The position numbers and the translations under genes are program-made. A DNA stretch of 51,973 bases from contig CALMML010000232.1 of the NCBI GenBank assembly GCA_937868485.1, positions 1-51,973 on the forward strand, read 5' to 3'. Positions 24,758-34,366 of this stretch are shown here, one piece after another. The DNA comes from an uncultured Myxococcales bacterium. GTDB taxonomy: Bacteria > Myxococcota_A > Polyangia > Palsa-1104 > JAEUJZ01. Positions within the stretch are counted from its first letter, which is position 1. Each line of letters opens with the position of its first letter. Below the pieces are notes generated by a model. That model had not been told where the DNA came from. It worked only from the letters and a program-made list of their open reading frames with translations, and ran no database searches.

Positions 24758-26461
24758 CTACGTCGCTGGATGGATTGTCCGCGAGGGCAGGACCGCGCTT
24801 GCGAGCAGCGCCAGCACCACCACCGCGCCGCAGCCGATGACGTTGTACCAAAGAAAGCCGATGCTGCTCAGCGCGAAGGTCAGGATCACCGCAACCTGCG
24901 CGACGCACAGCGCCACAAACACGACCGTGCCGCGTACCTTGGGCAGGAAAAAGCCGACGAGAAACACGCCCAGCGTCGGTCCGTAGAAGATCGATCCCAA
25001 GATGTTCACCGCTTGGATCAAGTTGTCGACAAGCTGCGCAAACGTCGCAAACAGCATCGCCAGCACGCCCCACAGCACCGTACACAGCTTGGCCGCGATG
25101 AGGTAGTGCCGATCGCTCGCGCTCGGCTTGATCGTCGTCTTGTAAAAGTCGATCACCGTCGTCGCACCCAGCGCATTGAGCGCACTCGCCGTCGCGGACA
25201 TCGCCGCGCAAAAGATCACCGCGATAAACAGACCGACGAGCCCCGACGGAAAGTGCTCTTTCACAAAGGTGATGAAGATGTAGTCCGCGTCCTTGCTTTC
25301 CGTCTGAGGATGCGCCTGCTTGAGGATCTGCTTGGCCTGGGTCCGCAGCGCTTGCCCGCGCGCGTTTTCGTCACGGAGCGCCGCCTGTGCCGTCGCGACC
25401 TGCGCCGCATCTCCGTGCTGTCGAGACGTCAGCAGCTCCGCGATGTGCTGCTGTTTGCGCGCAAACGACTGCGAAAACTCCGCGTCCACTTGCGCCAACG
25501 CTGGACCTTGTGACGACGCAAGCGCTCGCGACAGCTCGGCTCGCTGAAAGAACAGCGGCGGCTTGTGAAACTGATAAAACGTCAGCACCATCACACCGAC
25601 GAGCAAGATCCCGAGCTGCATCGGCACCTTGACCAGCCCATTCATCAGCAGCCCGAGCCGACTTTCCGCAAGCGATCCGCCCGCCAGATAGCGCTGAACC
25701 TGCGTCTGATCCGTCCCAAAGTACGCCAGCGCCACAAACAGCCCGCCCGTCATGCCCGACCAGAACGTGTAGCGCGTGTCAAAGCGCGGCGAAAAATCGA
25801 CCAGCTTGAGCTTGTCCAGGCTTCCCGCGATGTGCAGCGCGTCGCCAAACGACACCTCTTTGGGCAGCGCGTGCAGCACGAAGTAAAACCCGAGCGCCAT
25901 CCCGCCGAGCATCACCACCATCTGGTAGGTCTGCGTCTGGCTCACCACCCGCGTGCCGCCCGACACCGTGTAGAGGATCACCAGCACGCCAATCAGCAGG
26001 TTTGTCAGGTGCAGCGGCCAGCCCATCACCGACGACAACACAATCGCAGGCGCATAGATCGACAGCCCCGTCCCAAGCCCTCGCTGGAGCAAAAACAAAA
26101 ACGCCGTCAAAAGCCGCGTCTTGCGATCGAAGCGACCTTCCAAGTACTCGTACGCCGTCGTGACCCGCAGCTTCGTATAGATCGGCAGGATCGTCGCGGA
26201 CAGGATCACCATCGCGACCGGCAGCCCGAAGTAAAACTGCACAAAGCCCATTCCGTCTTCGTAGGCTTGCCCTGGCATCGACAGGAACGTGATCGCGCTC
26301 GCCTGCGTCGCCATGATCGACAGCCCGATCGTGTACCACTTCAGATCGCGACCGCCGCGCAGGTACTGATCCGCCGTCTGCTGGACGCGACCTTTCCACA
26401 GCCCGTAGCCCACGATCGCGAGCAGCGTTCCAAACAGCACCAACCAGTCGAGCCGCGTCAC
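24758..26461 (-). CDS. Sodium:solute symporter family protein
   Basis: 567 residues with about 13 membrane helices, the size of SSS family members. The N-terminal LRGGRDLKWYTIGLSIMATQASAITFLSMPG region matches the conserved GR-x-x-W-x-x-G-x-S sequence around helices 2-3 of the family. It imports a small organic solute with sodium at the inner membrane; the sequence is closest in character to SGLT-type transporters, but the solute is not identifiable. A long cytosolic loop (about residues 340-430, charged and Ala-rich) is larger than usual. The GTG at 26461 overlaps the stop of a 43-codon gene as GTGA. An extension upstream to 26542 overlaps that gene and is rejected. Confidence 0.9.
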   Translation of the reverse strand: MTRLDWLVLFGTLLAIVGYGLWKGRVQQTADQYLRGGRDLKWYTIGLSIMATQASAITFLSMPGQAYEDGMGFVQFYFGLPVAMVILSATILPIYTKLRVTTAYEYLEGRFDRKTRLLTAFLFLLQRGLGTGLSIYAPAIVLSSVMGWPLHLTNLLIGVLVILYTVSGGTRVVSQTQTYQMVVMLGGMALGFYFVLHALPKEVSFGDALHIAGSLDKLKLVDFSPRFDTRYTFWSGMTGGLFVALAYFGTDQTQVQRYLAGGSLAESRLGLLMNGLVKVPMQLGILLVGVMVLTFYQFHKPPLFFQRAELSRALASSQGPALAQVDAEFSQSFARKQQHIAELLTSRQHGDAAQVATAQAALRDENARGQALRTQAKQILKQAHPQTESKDADYIFITFVKEHFPSGLVGLFIAVIFCAAMSATASALNALGATTVIDFYKTTIKPSASDRHYLIAAKLCTVLWGVLAMLFATFAQLVDNLIQAVNILGSIFYGPTLGVFLVGFFLPKVRGTVVFVALCVAQVAVILTFALSSIGFLWYNVIGCGAVVVLALLASAVLPSRTIHPAT

Positions 26462-26589
26462 GAATACACCTTCGACAGCGCGTACAGCAGCGCGACCGTC
26501 ACCGCCAGGCTGCCCAGCACCAGCGCGTACAGGTTGTTCCACGATCCCAAGATCGGCGGCGCTTCTTCTTGCGACGAATCAGCAGCCAT
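26458..26589 (-). CDS. 43-residue single-helix membrane protein coupled to the symporter
   Basis: The frame begins with ATG at 26589 and ends in TGA at 26458-26460. The product starts MAADSSQEEAPPILGSW, then has one hydrophobic helix (LYALVLGSLAVTVALLYAL) and a short basic tail (SKVYS). The stop overlaps the GTG start of the symporter by three bases, and the start lies four bases after the stop of the PIG-L gene. The tight packing on one strand, with a membrane helix and a transporter next to it, suggests a small accessory subunit. I know of no named family for it. Confidence 0.7.
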   Translation of the reverse strand: MAADSSQEEAPPILGSWNNLYALVLGSLAVTVALLYALSKVYS

Positions 26590-26593
26590 CACG

Positions 26594-29182
26594 CTACGGC
26601 TCCTGCGAGATCAGGTTGGCAAACAGCCGAAACGCCCCTGGAACGCCCGCCGGAAGCTGACGGAAAAACGACAGCCCGGTATACACAAACGACCCTTTTC
26701 CGTGACGCACCACGATCAAGCTGCCGCGCTTTTCCGGCTCTCCCGGATCGTTCATCGCGAGCGGCGCTTGGTACTTTTCATCCCACTTGTCGGCGAAATA
26801 CAGCCCGCGCTCTTGTACCCAGCCCGCAAAGTCCGCCGGCTTGATCTTGTTTGGCTTTTCGAAGATCGGATGCCCCGGAATCAGCACTTTCACTTCGGCG
26901 TTTTCGTCGGTGACTCGATCGGTTGAGATCTCAAACGGATGCGGACCCATCGGCACCGTCAGCTTCCCGAGCCGATTGCTCGTGTTGTACTGAACCACCA
27001 AGTTTCCGCCCGCCGACACGTACTGCATCAGCTTGTCTCGATAAAACGGCAAGCGCGGGTTCACGTTGTACGCCCGCACGCCGACCACGATCGCGCCGTA
27101 CTGTCCGAGCGGCTGCCGCAGGATCGCGTCTTCCGACAGCATCGTCACCTCAAAGCCCACCTGCTTGAGCGCCGCCGGAACCTCGTCGCCCGCCCCCGCA
27201 ATGTAGCCAATCTTGCTTCGCGTCTTTTGCAGCGACACACCGACCAGCTTCACCGTCGCTTCGGGAAACAGCGTCTGAATCGGAATGTGCGGGTGCTCGA
27301 TGCGCAAGATCCCTCGGCTGTAGGTCTGCCCATCGACGATCGCTTCGACGCGCAGCGTGTTGTCACTTGACACCGACGCCGACGGCAGCTTGTCCCGATA
27401 GCGCACCTGGAACAGCACTTCCTGCTCTTCCCCCTTCTGCGCGAGCGAAAACGCCGCCTGCGCGGGCTCTGCCACGTACATCATCGGCAGCGCAAGCCGC
27501 ACCGTCCCCGAGACGCTGTCTTTGCCCGCCTTCAGCCGCACCCGCAGCGCCCGCGACGACTTGTCCGAAAACATCAGCACCGACGCATCGACGTTCACCA
27601 TCACCTTCGGCGTCACCTCGATGCTACGCAGCCGCTCACCCGCCACCGGATCGGTCCATTTAAACTGCACGGGCCGCACAAGCTGAATCGTCGACGTCTG
27701 CCCATCTGCGCCACGGAAGTCCAGCACAAACTCGACTGGCAGCGACGGCTGATTTTCCGGCTGACCGATCTGTCGCTTGTCACGCTCTGCGACGCGATAC
27801 ATGCCCGGCTCCGGCGCTTCGCTCAGCCAGTACGGATTCGAGATCTCCGTCTGCGCCGCCACCTGCACAGCCCGCTCTAGCTGCCACGGCGTTCCGACGG
27901 ACAGCTCCGCACCGACCGGCACCGTCACCGCGCCCGGCAGCCGCACTTCCCGCAGCTTCACCGACGATGATCCCACCGCAGCGCGCTGAATCACCGACAG
28001 CGTCACCTTCAGCGAGTCCCCTGGAACCACCACGTAATCGCTCGCGACAGACTCCAGGTGCAGGCCCGCGCAGCCGACAATCACGTCGTCGATCTCACGC
28101 AGCTTCGGCGCTTTCCACGGACTATCGGGCAAGCCGAGCAGCTCGGCCCGCGCCCGCAGCAGCGTCGGAATCACCGTCCCTGGCCGTCGCGGATCAAACT
28201 CTTTGGCCGCCTGCCCGAGCAGCTGCGCCAGCTTGTCCCCGCCCGGCACCCGTCGCCATGAGCGATCGATGCCTTCAAACAGACTCTGCGGCAGCTTTCC
28301 GTCGGGACTCTGCGGATACAGCGGCAAGAAATATTCTGGGCTCGGTCCGCGACTACGCGCCGATCCAAAGCCCTGGCTCTTGTGCATGCTGCGACTGTCC
28401 GCCGCCAGCTCTCCGTACGACACGCCCAGCACCGGGTTATAGCCACCGACGTCGAGCTTCACAAACTTCGACAGATCGTCACTGGCCAGCCGTCCCCACG
28501 GGGAGCGATTCCAAAACAGCCGCTTCGCCTGCCACACGCCCACCGTCTGAAGCTGCTCTTTGGCAAAGCTCGGGTCCGCCGCCGCCCGCAGCGCTTCTTC
28601 CGCCAAGATTGCCGACGCTGTGTGATGTCCATGCGTCTCTAGGCCTTGCGTCGGAAAGCGCGTGATGATCACGTCGGGACGAAACTGCCGAATCACCCAC
28701 ACTGCATCCGTCAGCACCGCTTCGCGATTCCAGATCGCCAGCGTTTCCGTCGGAGTCTTCGAATAACCAAAGTCGCGCGCTCGGGTAAAAAACTGTTCTC
28801 CACCGTCGACACGCCGCGCGGCCAAAAGCTCTTGCGTCCGAATCAGCCCGAGCAGCGGACCTTGCTCAGAACCAATCAGGTTCTGGCCTCCGTCGCCGCG
28901 GGTCAGAGACAAGTACGCCGTGCGCGCAAGCTCTTCGCCGCTCAAGTACGCAAGCAGCCGCGTGTTTTCATCATCGGGATGCGCCGCCACATACAGCACA
29001 TTTCCGACGACAGCCAGTCGCTCAATCGCTCGCAGAAGCTCTGCCGCACCCGTTTTTTGATAGCCCGTCTGTCCGTGCCCACGCATCGGCGCAAGCAGTA
29101 CACCGACCATCGTCAGCACGTAAACCAGCCACCGATTCATCGTCCCCAGCACGCGACTTCGTTCCGACATCCGTTTCGACAT
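26594..29182 (-). CDS. Secreted PIG-L family deacetylase with large C-terminal extension
   Basis: 862 residues. A signal peptide (WLVYVLTMVGVLLAPMRGHG) is followed by a PIG-L/LmbE domain: AAHPDDE (His68, Asp71) and, later, THGHHTAS, the metal-binding sites of GlcNAc-deacetylases. The domain ends near residue 300. The remaining 550 residues are beta-rich and then contain an alpha/beta segment (near AIVVGVRAYNVNPRLPF) that resembles a glutamine amidotransferase-like fold, as seen in other long secreted PIG-L proteins. It probably removes acetyl groups from a cell-surface glycan. BshB of bacillithiol synthesis is in the same superfamily, but is short and cytosolic, so this is not it. GGAGG lies ten bases before the ATG at 29182; ATGs at 29170 and 29140 are possible. 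The symporter pair follows directly. Confidence 0.85.
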   Translation of the reverse strand: MSKRMSERSRVLGTMNRWLVYVLTMVGVLLAPMRGHGQTGYQKTGAAELLRAIERLAVVGNVLYVAAHPDDENTRLLAYLSGEELARTAYLSLTRGDGGQNLIGSEQGPLLGLIRTQELLAARRVDGGEQFFTRARDFGYSKTPTETLAIWNREAVLTDAVWVIRQFRPDVIITRFPTQGLETHGHHTASAILAEEALRAAADPSFAKEQLQTVGVWQAKRLFWNRSPWGRLASDDLSKFVKLDVGGYNPVLGVSYGELAADSRSMHKSQGFGSARSRGPSPEYFLPLYPQSPDGKLPQSLFEGIDRSWRRVPGGDKLAQLLGQAAKEFDPRRPGTVIPTLLRARAELLGLPDSPWKAPKLREIDDVIVGCAGLHLESVASDYVVVPGDSLKVTLSVIQRAAVGSSSVKLREVRLPGAVTVPVGAELSVGTPWQLERAVQVAAQTEISNPYWLSEAPEPGMYRVAERDKRQIGQPENQPSLPVEFVLDFRGADGQTSTIQLVRPVQFKWTDPVAGERLRSIEVTPKVMVNVDASVLMFSDKSSRALRVRLKAGKDSVSGTVRLALPMMYVAEPAQAAFSLAQKGEEQEVLFQVRYRDKLPSASVSSDNTLRVEAIVDGQTYSRGILRIEHPHIPIQTLFPEATVKLVGVSLQKTRSKIGYIAGAGDEVPAALKQVGFEVTMLSEDAILRQPLGQYGAIVVGVRAYNVNPRLPFYRDKLMQYVSAGGNLVVQYNTSNRLGKLTVPMGPHPFEISTDRVTDENAEVKVLIPGHPIFEKPNKIKPADFAGWVQERGLYFADKWDEKYQAPLAMNDPGEPEKRGSLIVVRHGKGSFVYTGLSFFRQLPAGVPGAFRLFANLISQEP

Positions 29183-29256
29183 CTGGCAGCAGCCTCCGCG
29201 AAAAAGACCGCGAGTATACGCTGGCCACGACCTGGCGTAGATTGTCGCGCACTCCC

Positions 29257-30891
29257 ATGCTGGCTCCCTTTGGTGCGGCGTTTCTGCGGCGCGATCCGCA
29301 GGCTGTAGGCATTCTGCGACGAGACTTTCGTGACGTGGACGCACGAATCGATGCGACCAGACAAGCCGCACAGCGACGAATTTCCCCCGATCTATTGCAC
29401 GCGCTGCACGTCCAAAACCAGCGCCTGGCCCCAAGTCCGCTTCGGCAAACACACCTCGATCTGCTCGGTCAGCCCGGCCCGCAAGGCACCGCCGTCGTCG
29501 TCACCGGACAGCAAGTCGGTCTGTTTCTCGGTCCGCTCTACACCATCTACAAAGCAGCGACGGCAATTGCCGCAGCCAAGCAGCTTTCCGACGAATCCGG
29601 GATTCCCTGCGTGCCGCTGTTTTGGCTTCAGACCGAAGACCACGACTTTGCTGAGATCGATCACTGCTTTGTGCCGATCGAAGGACAGCCGCCGCTGCGT
29701 CTGCAGCTTGCGCCGAGCGATCCCAGCCTGGCGCGAACCTCCGTCGCACATCGCACGCTCGGACCGTCGGTGGTTCCGCTGATCGATCGCCTGCAAGCCG
29801 AGCTGTCCCACCTTCCACATTCTTCGTCGCTGATCGCATCGCTACGAAGCTGCTATCGACCCGATGCGACGCTGTCCGATGCCTTTGCCAGCTTCCTCGG
29901 TGAGCTGTTTGCCGACGAAGGGCTGCTCGTCCTTGATCCACGACATCCACTCAGCCCGCAGGTGGCCCGTCTGGCGCTGCCGCTCTATCGCTTTGCGCTC
30001 GTCGAAGAACAAACCATCTCAGCGACGCTCACCGCCCGCGCTGATCAGCTTCAGCGGCTCGGTTTTTCCTGTCAGATTCCGATCCGGCCCGATGCCTCGC
30101 TCTTGTTTCATCACCTGCGCGACGTGACCGGACCGCGTTTCCGTCTGGAACGTCCCGCCTGGTCGGTGCCCGATTCCTGTCACGACAAGCTGCGGCTCTC
30201 GGAAGCAGATCTGCTGTCGCTGATGGATCGTGAGCCGTGGCGGTTTAGCTCGTCAGCGCTTCTGCGACCGCTGATTCAAGACACGCTGTTACCGACGGCA
30301 GCCTACGTCGGAGGCCCCGCTGAGCTGAGCTACTTTGCCCAGCTCGGACCGCTCTATTCGCTGCGCCAGCTGCCCGAGCCGCTCGTGATTCCGCGCGCGC
30401 GCTTTCGCTGTGTCGAAGACAACACGCTGTCGTGGCTGCGCAAGCTGAACCTACAAGCGTCCGACGTGGAAGTGCCCCGCGCTGAGCTGATCCGAAAGTG
30501 CCTGCACACCCAGAACGGCAAGCCGCACCCGGACAGCCTCAAAGCGTCGATGTTGTCCGATTTCGGCACGCGCCTGGATGCCCTGGAAGCGCTCGATCCG
30601 GCCCTGCGCGATCCAGTTCGTCGCGCACGAGACACCATCAATCGCTCCATTTCGCACGCAATCGAACGCTACGCGCACGTACTGGCCGAACGTGATGTTT
30701 CGACCACCCAGCGAATCGACCGCCTACAAGCGTTCCTGTTTCCAAATGGAGCCCCTCAAGAGCGCGTCCTGTCCTTGCCTTCCTTTGCCGCCAAGTGGGG
30801 TCTCGCCGCGTTCAAACGGGCGCTGTTTGCGTCGCTTGGCACCGATTCAGCCTGTTCCGATCGACAAACCGTGCGCGAGCTGTGGCTCTAG
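29257..30891 (+). CDS. bshC: Bacillithiol synthase (cysteine-adding enzyme)
   Basis: 544 residues, the normal BshC length. The enzyme joins cysteine to glucosaminyl-malate in the last step of bacillithiol synthesis in the cytosol. Characteristic stretches are VVVTGQQVGLFLGPLYTIYKA, then PCVPLFWLQTEDHDFAEID near residues 115-135, and the C-terminal helical bundle ending in QERVLSLPSFAAKWGL. The ATG at 29257 was chosen; a TTG at 29242 would add five residues. It is divergent from the PIG-L gene by 74 bases and followed after 26 bases by bshA, so the two bacillithiol genes form an operon. Confidence 0.93.
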   Translation: MLAPFGAAFLRRDPQAVGILRRDFRDVDARIDATRQAAQRRISPDLLHALHVQNQRLAPSPLRQTHLDLLGQPGPQGTAVVVTGQQVGLFLGPLYTIYKAATAIAAAKQLSDESGIPCVPLFWLQTEDHDFAEIDHCFVPIEGQPPLRLQLAPSDPSLARTSVAHRTLGPSVVPLIDRLQAELSHLPHSSSLIASLRSCYRPDATLSDAFASFLGELFADEGLLVLDPRHPLSPQVARLALPLYRFALVEEQTISATLTARADQLQRLGFSCQIPIRPDASLLFHHLRDVTGPRFRLERPAWSVPDSCHDKLRLSEADLLSLMDREPWRFSSSALLRPLIQDTLLPTAAYVGGPAELSYFAQLGPLYSLRQLPEPLVIPRARFRCVEDNTLSWLRKLNLQASDVEVPRAELIRKCLHTQNGKPHPDSLKASMLSDFGTRLDALEALDPALRDPVRRARDTINRSISHAIERYAHVLAERDVSTTQRIDRLQAFLFPNGAPQERVLSLPSFAAKWGLAAFKRALFASLGTDSACSDRQTVRELWL

Positions 30892-30917
30892 CCGCCGTTG
30901 CGCGTCACAACCAAGAC

Positions 30918-32117
30918 ATGAACGCTCCGCTGCGCATCGCCGTCACCAGCTTTCCTTCGCTCGGAGGCAGCGGCATCGTCGCCACCGAGCTGGGCCGCGC
31001 CCTCGCCCACCGAGGCCACGAGGTTCACTTTCTGTGCTACGACCGGCCCGCCTGGATCGACGAACCGCGCGATCGCCTGCACGTTCATCGCGTCGAGGTT
31101 CCCGACTATCCGCTGCCCCACTTGGGAGCCTATCCGCTCGCGCTGGCCAGTGCGCTGTCGTCGCTGTGTGAGCGCGTTTCGATCGATCTCATCCACCTGC
31201 ACTACGCGATTCCGCACACCACCAGCGCCGTGCTTGCGAAGCAGCTTCTGGCGTCGCGCGGACTGCCGGTGCCCAAGCTGGTCACGACGCTGCACGGAAC
31301 CGATGTGACGCTTGTCGGCAGCGATCCCGCGATTGCGCCCATTCATCGCTACACGCTCGAGCAGTGCGACGGACTGACCACTCCGTCGGAATACCTTCGC
31401 CAGACCTCCACGATGCGGCTCGGTCTTTCGTCGCAGCTTCCGTTTGAAGTCATTCCCAACTTCATCGACACCGATCGCTTTTCACCCGAGCGAAATCCAG
31501 CGCAGCGACGAGACATTCTATCCAGCATCCTCGGTCGCGAGCTGACGCAGACCGAATCCGACGCGCTGCGCGTGCTGTCGCATAGCTCGAACTTTCGTCC
31601 GGTCAAGCGCATCGACGACCTGCTTCTGATGATGCAAGCGCTCCGCGACGATCTGCCCGTGCTGCTGCTCCTCATCGGCGACGGTCCCGAGCGAGAGCGC
31701 TTACAAAAGCAGGTTCACCAAAACGGGCTCAGCTCGTCGGTGTGCTTTCTTGGCCAGCAACAAGACTTTGTTCCGCTGCTGAAGCTAAGCGACGTGTTTC
31801 TGCTTCCCAGTCAGCTCGAAGGCTTTGGCTTATCGGCCCTGGAAGCCCTGGGCTGTGGCGTTCCCGTCGTGGCCAGCAACGTCGGCGGCTTGCCCGAGGT
31901 CATTACCGACGGACAAAATGGCTTTTTACACGAAGTCGGCAACGTGGCTGCGATCACCAGCGCGGTGCGTCAGCTACTCACCGACGCCACGCGCTGGACC
32001 CAGATGTCACACGCCGCACGACACAGCGTCGAGCAGTCGTTTCGGCGCGATCCCCTCGTGACGCGCTACGAGCAGCTCTTTTTGTCGCTGTGCCGACGGA
32101 CGAAATCGACTACTTAG
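30918..32117 (+). CDS. bshA: N-acetyl-alpha-D-glucosaminyl L-malate synthase
   Basis: 399 residues, GT-B fold, GT4 family. BshA makes GlcNAc-malate from UDP-GlcNAc and malate, the first step to bacillithiol. The start IAVTSFPSLGGSGIVATELGRALAHRGHEVHFL has the GGSG loop typical of BshA, HLHYAIPHTTSA follows, and the donor site EGFGLSALEALGCGVPVVAS with the catalytic-region Glu lies near residues 302-321. Start at the ATG 30918; the frame is open further upstream inside bshC but lacks a start with ribosome binding site. Because bshC and bshA are together, the pathway assignment is strong. bshB is not in the window. It overlaps the convergent DUF2911 gene by eight bases. Confidence 0.93.
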   Translation: MNAPLRIAVTSFPSLGGSGIVATELGRALAHRGHEVHFLCYDRPAWIDEPRDRLHVHRVEVPDYPLPHLGAYPLALASALSSLCERVSIDLIHLHYAIPHTTSAVLAKQLLASRGLPVPKLVTTLHGTDVTLVGSDPAIAPIHRYTLEQCDGLTTPSEYLRQTSTMRLGLSSQLPFEVIPNFIDTDRFSPERNPAQRRDILSSILGRELTQTESDALRVLSHSSNFRPVKRIDDLLLMMQALRDDLPVLLLLIGDGPERERLQKQVHQNGLSSSVCFLGQQQDFVPLLKLSDVFLLPSQLEGFGLSALEALGCGVPVVASNVGGLPEVITDGQNGFLHEVGNVAAITSAVRQLLTDATRWTQMSHAARHSVEQSFRRDPLVTRYEQLFLSLCRRTKSTT

Positions 32118-32985
32118 CCGGGCACTTCCAGTCGACGATCGCTTTTTTGACCTCGTCGGCGAAGAAGAAGCCTTCCGGGTTCTTTTCACCGAGCTGCTTG
32201 GCCTTCTGCGCGAGCGGACATGCATCCTGCGCCTTGCCCTTTTGCGCCAACAGCTGCGCCTTCGTCCACACGTTGAACCACTCTTCACGCAGCGACAGCG
32301 AGCGATCGACAAGCTGCATCGCCCGCTCGGGATCTTTTTTGCTGTCCAGCAGATAGCGCGCCGCGTTGTTGTACGGACGCCACGAGCCTTCCTCTAGACC
32401 CTTGATGTTCGCATCGACCTGCGCGTCGGTGTTTGCCTTGATCACAAACGAAACGCGCAGCTTTTCCCACTCCAGATCGAGTCGCGTGCTCGTCTCGGTC
32501 GTGTCGGAAAACACAAACGTCAGGCGCTCACGCTGTCCGCTCGGCTCGGGCTTCACGGTAAAGCGCAGCAGATCGAGATCCTGCTTGTACTGTCCGGTGC
32601 CGCCCTGGTTCGGGTTCTTGTTGAGGATGATCGTCCAGCTGTCTTTGCCCGGAATCGAAAACAGCGCGTAGCTGCCCGCCGGAACCGGCTTTCCGTCGAT
32701 CGTCACGTCTTTGCTAAACGTCAGCTTCGTCGCTGAGTTTGCACCCGTGCGCCACAGCTGTCCGAGCGGAACCAGCGTCCCGAAGACCTTGCGACCTTTG
32801 AGCGCTGGACTCGAATACTCGACGGACACATCGGTAAGACCGACGGCCTGGCTGACCTTGGCGAGCGGGCTGGGACGCGGCAGCTCAAGCTGCTGAGCCA
32901 GCGCAGCGCCCGGCGCACCGAGCGACAAGAACCCAAGACCGAGCAGCGAAAAGAGACCCGAGCGAAGCAGTGCCTGTGTGTTCAT
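32110..32985 (-). CDS. Exported DUF2911 protein
   Basis: 291 residues. A signal peptide ends near ALA-QQ. The DUF2911 domain (about residues 30-190) is recognisable from SPLAKVSQAVGLTDVSVEYSSP and FGTLVPLGQLWRTGANSATK, and SYALFSIPG follows. The C-terminal third has TPR-like helices with two Cys (DACPLA, WKCPAK). The function of DUF2911 is unknown; the domain is common in Bacteroidetes and Myxococcota envelope proteins. GGAG lies about ten bases before the ATG at 32985. It is convergent with bshA and follows the sensor kinase gene by 101 bases on the same strand. Confidence 0.85.
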   Translation of the reverse strand: MNTQALLRSGLFSLLGLGFLSLGAPGAALAQQLELPRPSPLAKVSQAVGLTDVSVEYSSPALKGRKVFGTLVPLGQLWRTGANSATKLTFSKDVTIDGKPVPAGSYALFSIPGKDSWTIILNKNPNQGGTGQYKQDLDLLRFTVKPEPSGQRERLTFVFSDTTETSTRLDLEWEKLRVSFVIKANTDAQVDANIKGLEEGSWRPYNNAARYLLDSKKDPERAMQLVDRSLSLREEWFNVWTKAQLLAQKGKAQDACPLAQKAKQLGEKNPEGFFFADEVKKAIVDWKCPAK

Positions 32986-33086
32986 GAGCAAATCTCCTGC
33001 CTTTCCACCGGCAAACACCGGAAGGGACCGGCACAGTACTTCACCCGCAGACACGACGCCAACAGGAACGCTGCGCGCCCGGTCGA

Positions 33087-34319
33087 TCAGCCGAGAGGCA
33101 GCGTAAAACCAACCACCGCACCACCCGACGCTGCGTTGGTTGCAAAGACGCGACCACCGTGCGCTTCAGCAATCCGACGGACCAGCGACAGACCAAGTCC
33201 CAGTCCACCGCGATCTTTGGCTCCACGACGGAAGGCTTCAAACGCGCGCTGCTCTTCCCCGTCGGAAAATCCTGCGCCATGATCTTCCACCGAAAAGCGA
33301 ACCCCGTCGGGAACTTTCGCAACCCGCAGCACAACCGGCGGCGCTCCGTGCTTTTTCGCATTGTCGAGCAGCGCGAGCAGTGCCCGTGACAGCAGCGTCG
33401 CATCCGCCGACAGAGTGACCTCTTCCGCGATCAGCTCTCCGTCAGAAAGTCCTGCTCGTTCCAAGGATCGCGCCGCCAGATCTTGCGCGCTCACCGTCCG
33501 TCGCGACAGCGCCGAAAAGTCCAGCCGTGCTTGCGCCAACAGCTCCCCGACCAAGCGATCCATCTCGACCACTTCTTGATCGATCTCGTCGAGATGCTTT
33601 GTCTCTCCGTCGCGCGCCATCTCCAGCAGCAGTCGAATCCGCGTGAGCGGCGTCCGCAGCTCGTGCGACACCGCCGCCAGCAGCTCGCGCTGATCTTTGA
33701 GCTGTTTTTCAATCCGACTCGCCATCTCGTTGATCGCCAGCGACAGCTCACCGACTTCACCGACCTCGTCGTGACGAAGCCGCGCCCGCCGGTCCAGCTT
33801 GCCTTCGCCGAGCTGCCGCGCCACATCCGCCAGCTCGCTCAGTGGCTGTCCGACGCGATGCGACACCCAGCCTGCCAGACCCCACAGCACCGCCACCGCC
33901 GCGAGCAGCGCCAAGATCGTCCGTTTCCACGGAGAACGCGCCATGCCTCCGTCGAAACACAGCTCAACCTGACCGAGCAGCCGACCGTCGCGCACAAGCG
34001 GCGTCCGCAGCGGCAGCCGACAGCGACCGGGAAAGTCCTGTTCACCGAGCAGCTCTCCCGTCGGCAAACGCACCTGCGCGGCGATCCCCAGATCTTGTCC
34101 CATGCTGTGCAAGAGCCGCTGTCTTTCGACGGGAACATCCCACACCGGAAGCAAGATCGCCGACACAAAGCGCGCCACACCGTGCTGATGCGCGCGCCAG
34201 TCGTGGCTACTTCCCGTCGCTCGCAGCACCGACACCACCGCGATCAGCGTCGCCAAGATCGCCAGCGTCAGCCAGACAAACAGCCTTCGTCGCAGCCTCG
34301 CCCGGAAATAGTGCCGCAT
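33087..34319 (-). CDS. Membrane sensor histidine kinase (HAMP, HisKA, HATPase)
   Basis: 410 residues. Two membrane helices (about 15-35 and 130-150) bracket a periplasmic sensor loop of about 95 residues. A HAMP linker follows, then the dimerisation domain with phosphorylated His219 in AAVSHELRTPLTR, and the ATPase domain with LLDNAKKHG (N box), VEDHGAGF (G1) and GGLGLGLSL (G2). It should phosphorylate the OmpR-type regulator encoded 47 bases upstream. The periplasmic loop shows no known ligand site. The ATG at 34319 was preferred; a GTG at 34370 overlapping the regulator stop (GTGA) would add 17 Pro/Arg/His-rich residues. Confidence 0.92.
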   Translation of the reverse strand: MRHYFRARLRRRLFVWLTLAILATLIAVVSVLRATGSSHDWRAHQHGVARFVSAILLPVWDVPVERQRLLHSMGQDLGIAAQVRLPTGELLGEQDFPGRCRLPLRTPLVRDGRLLGQVELCFDGGMARSPWKRTILALLAAVAVLWGLAGWVSHRVGQPLSELADVARQLGEGKLDRRARLRHDEVGEVGELSLAINEMASRIEKQLKDQRELLAAVSHELRTPLTRIRLLLEMARDGETKHLDEIDQEVVEMDRLVGELLAQARLDFSALSRRTVSAQDLAARSLERAGLSDGELIAEEVTLSADATLLSRALLALLDNAKKHGAPPVVLRVAKVPDGVRFSVEDHGAGFSDGEEQRAFEAFRRGAKDRGGLGLGLSLVRRIAEAHGGRVFATNAASGGAVVGFTLPLG

Positions 34320-34366
34320 CCTGTCGCCCGGTCGACGCGGCGCACAGTGCGGAGGATGATAGCCTC

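Noticed and set aside
26594-29182. PIG-L gene as bshB of bacillithiol synthesis
   Set aside because: It has a signal peptide and 550 extra residues, whereas BshB is short and cytosolic; proximity to bshC is not enough.
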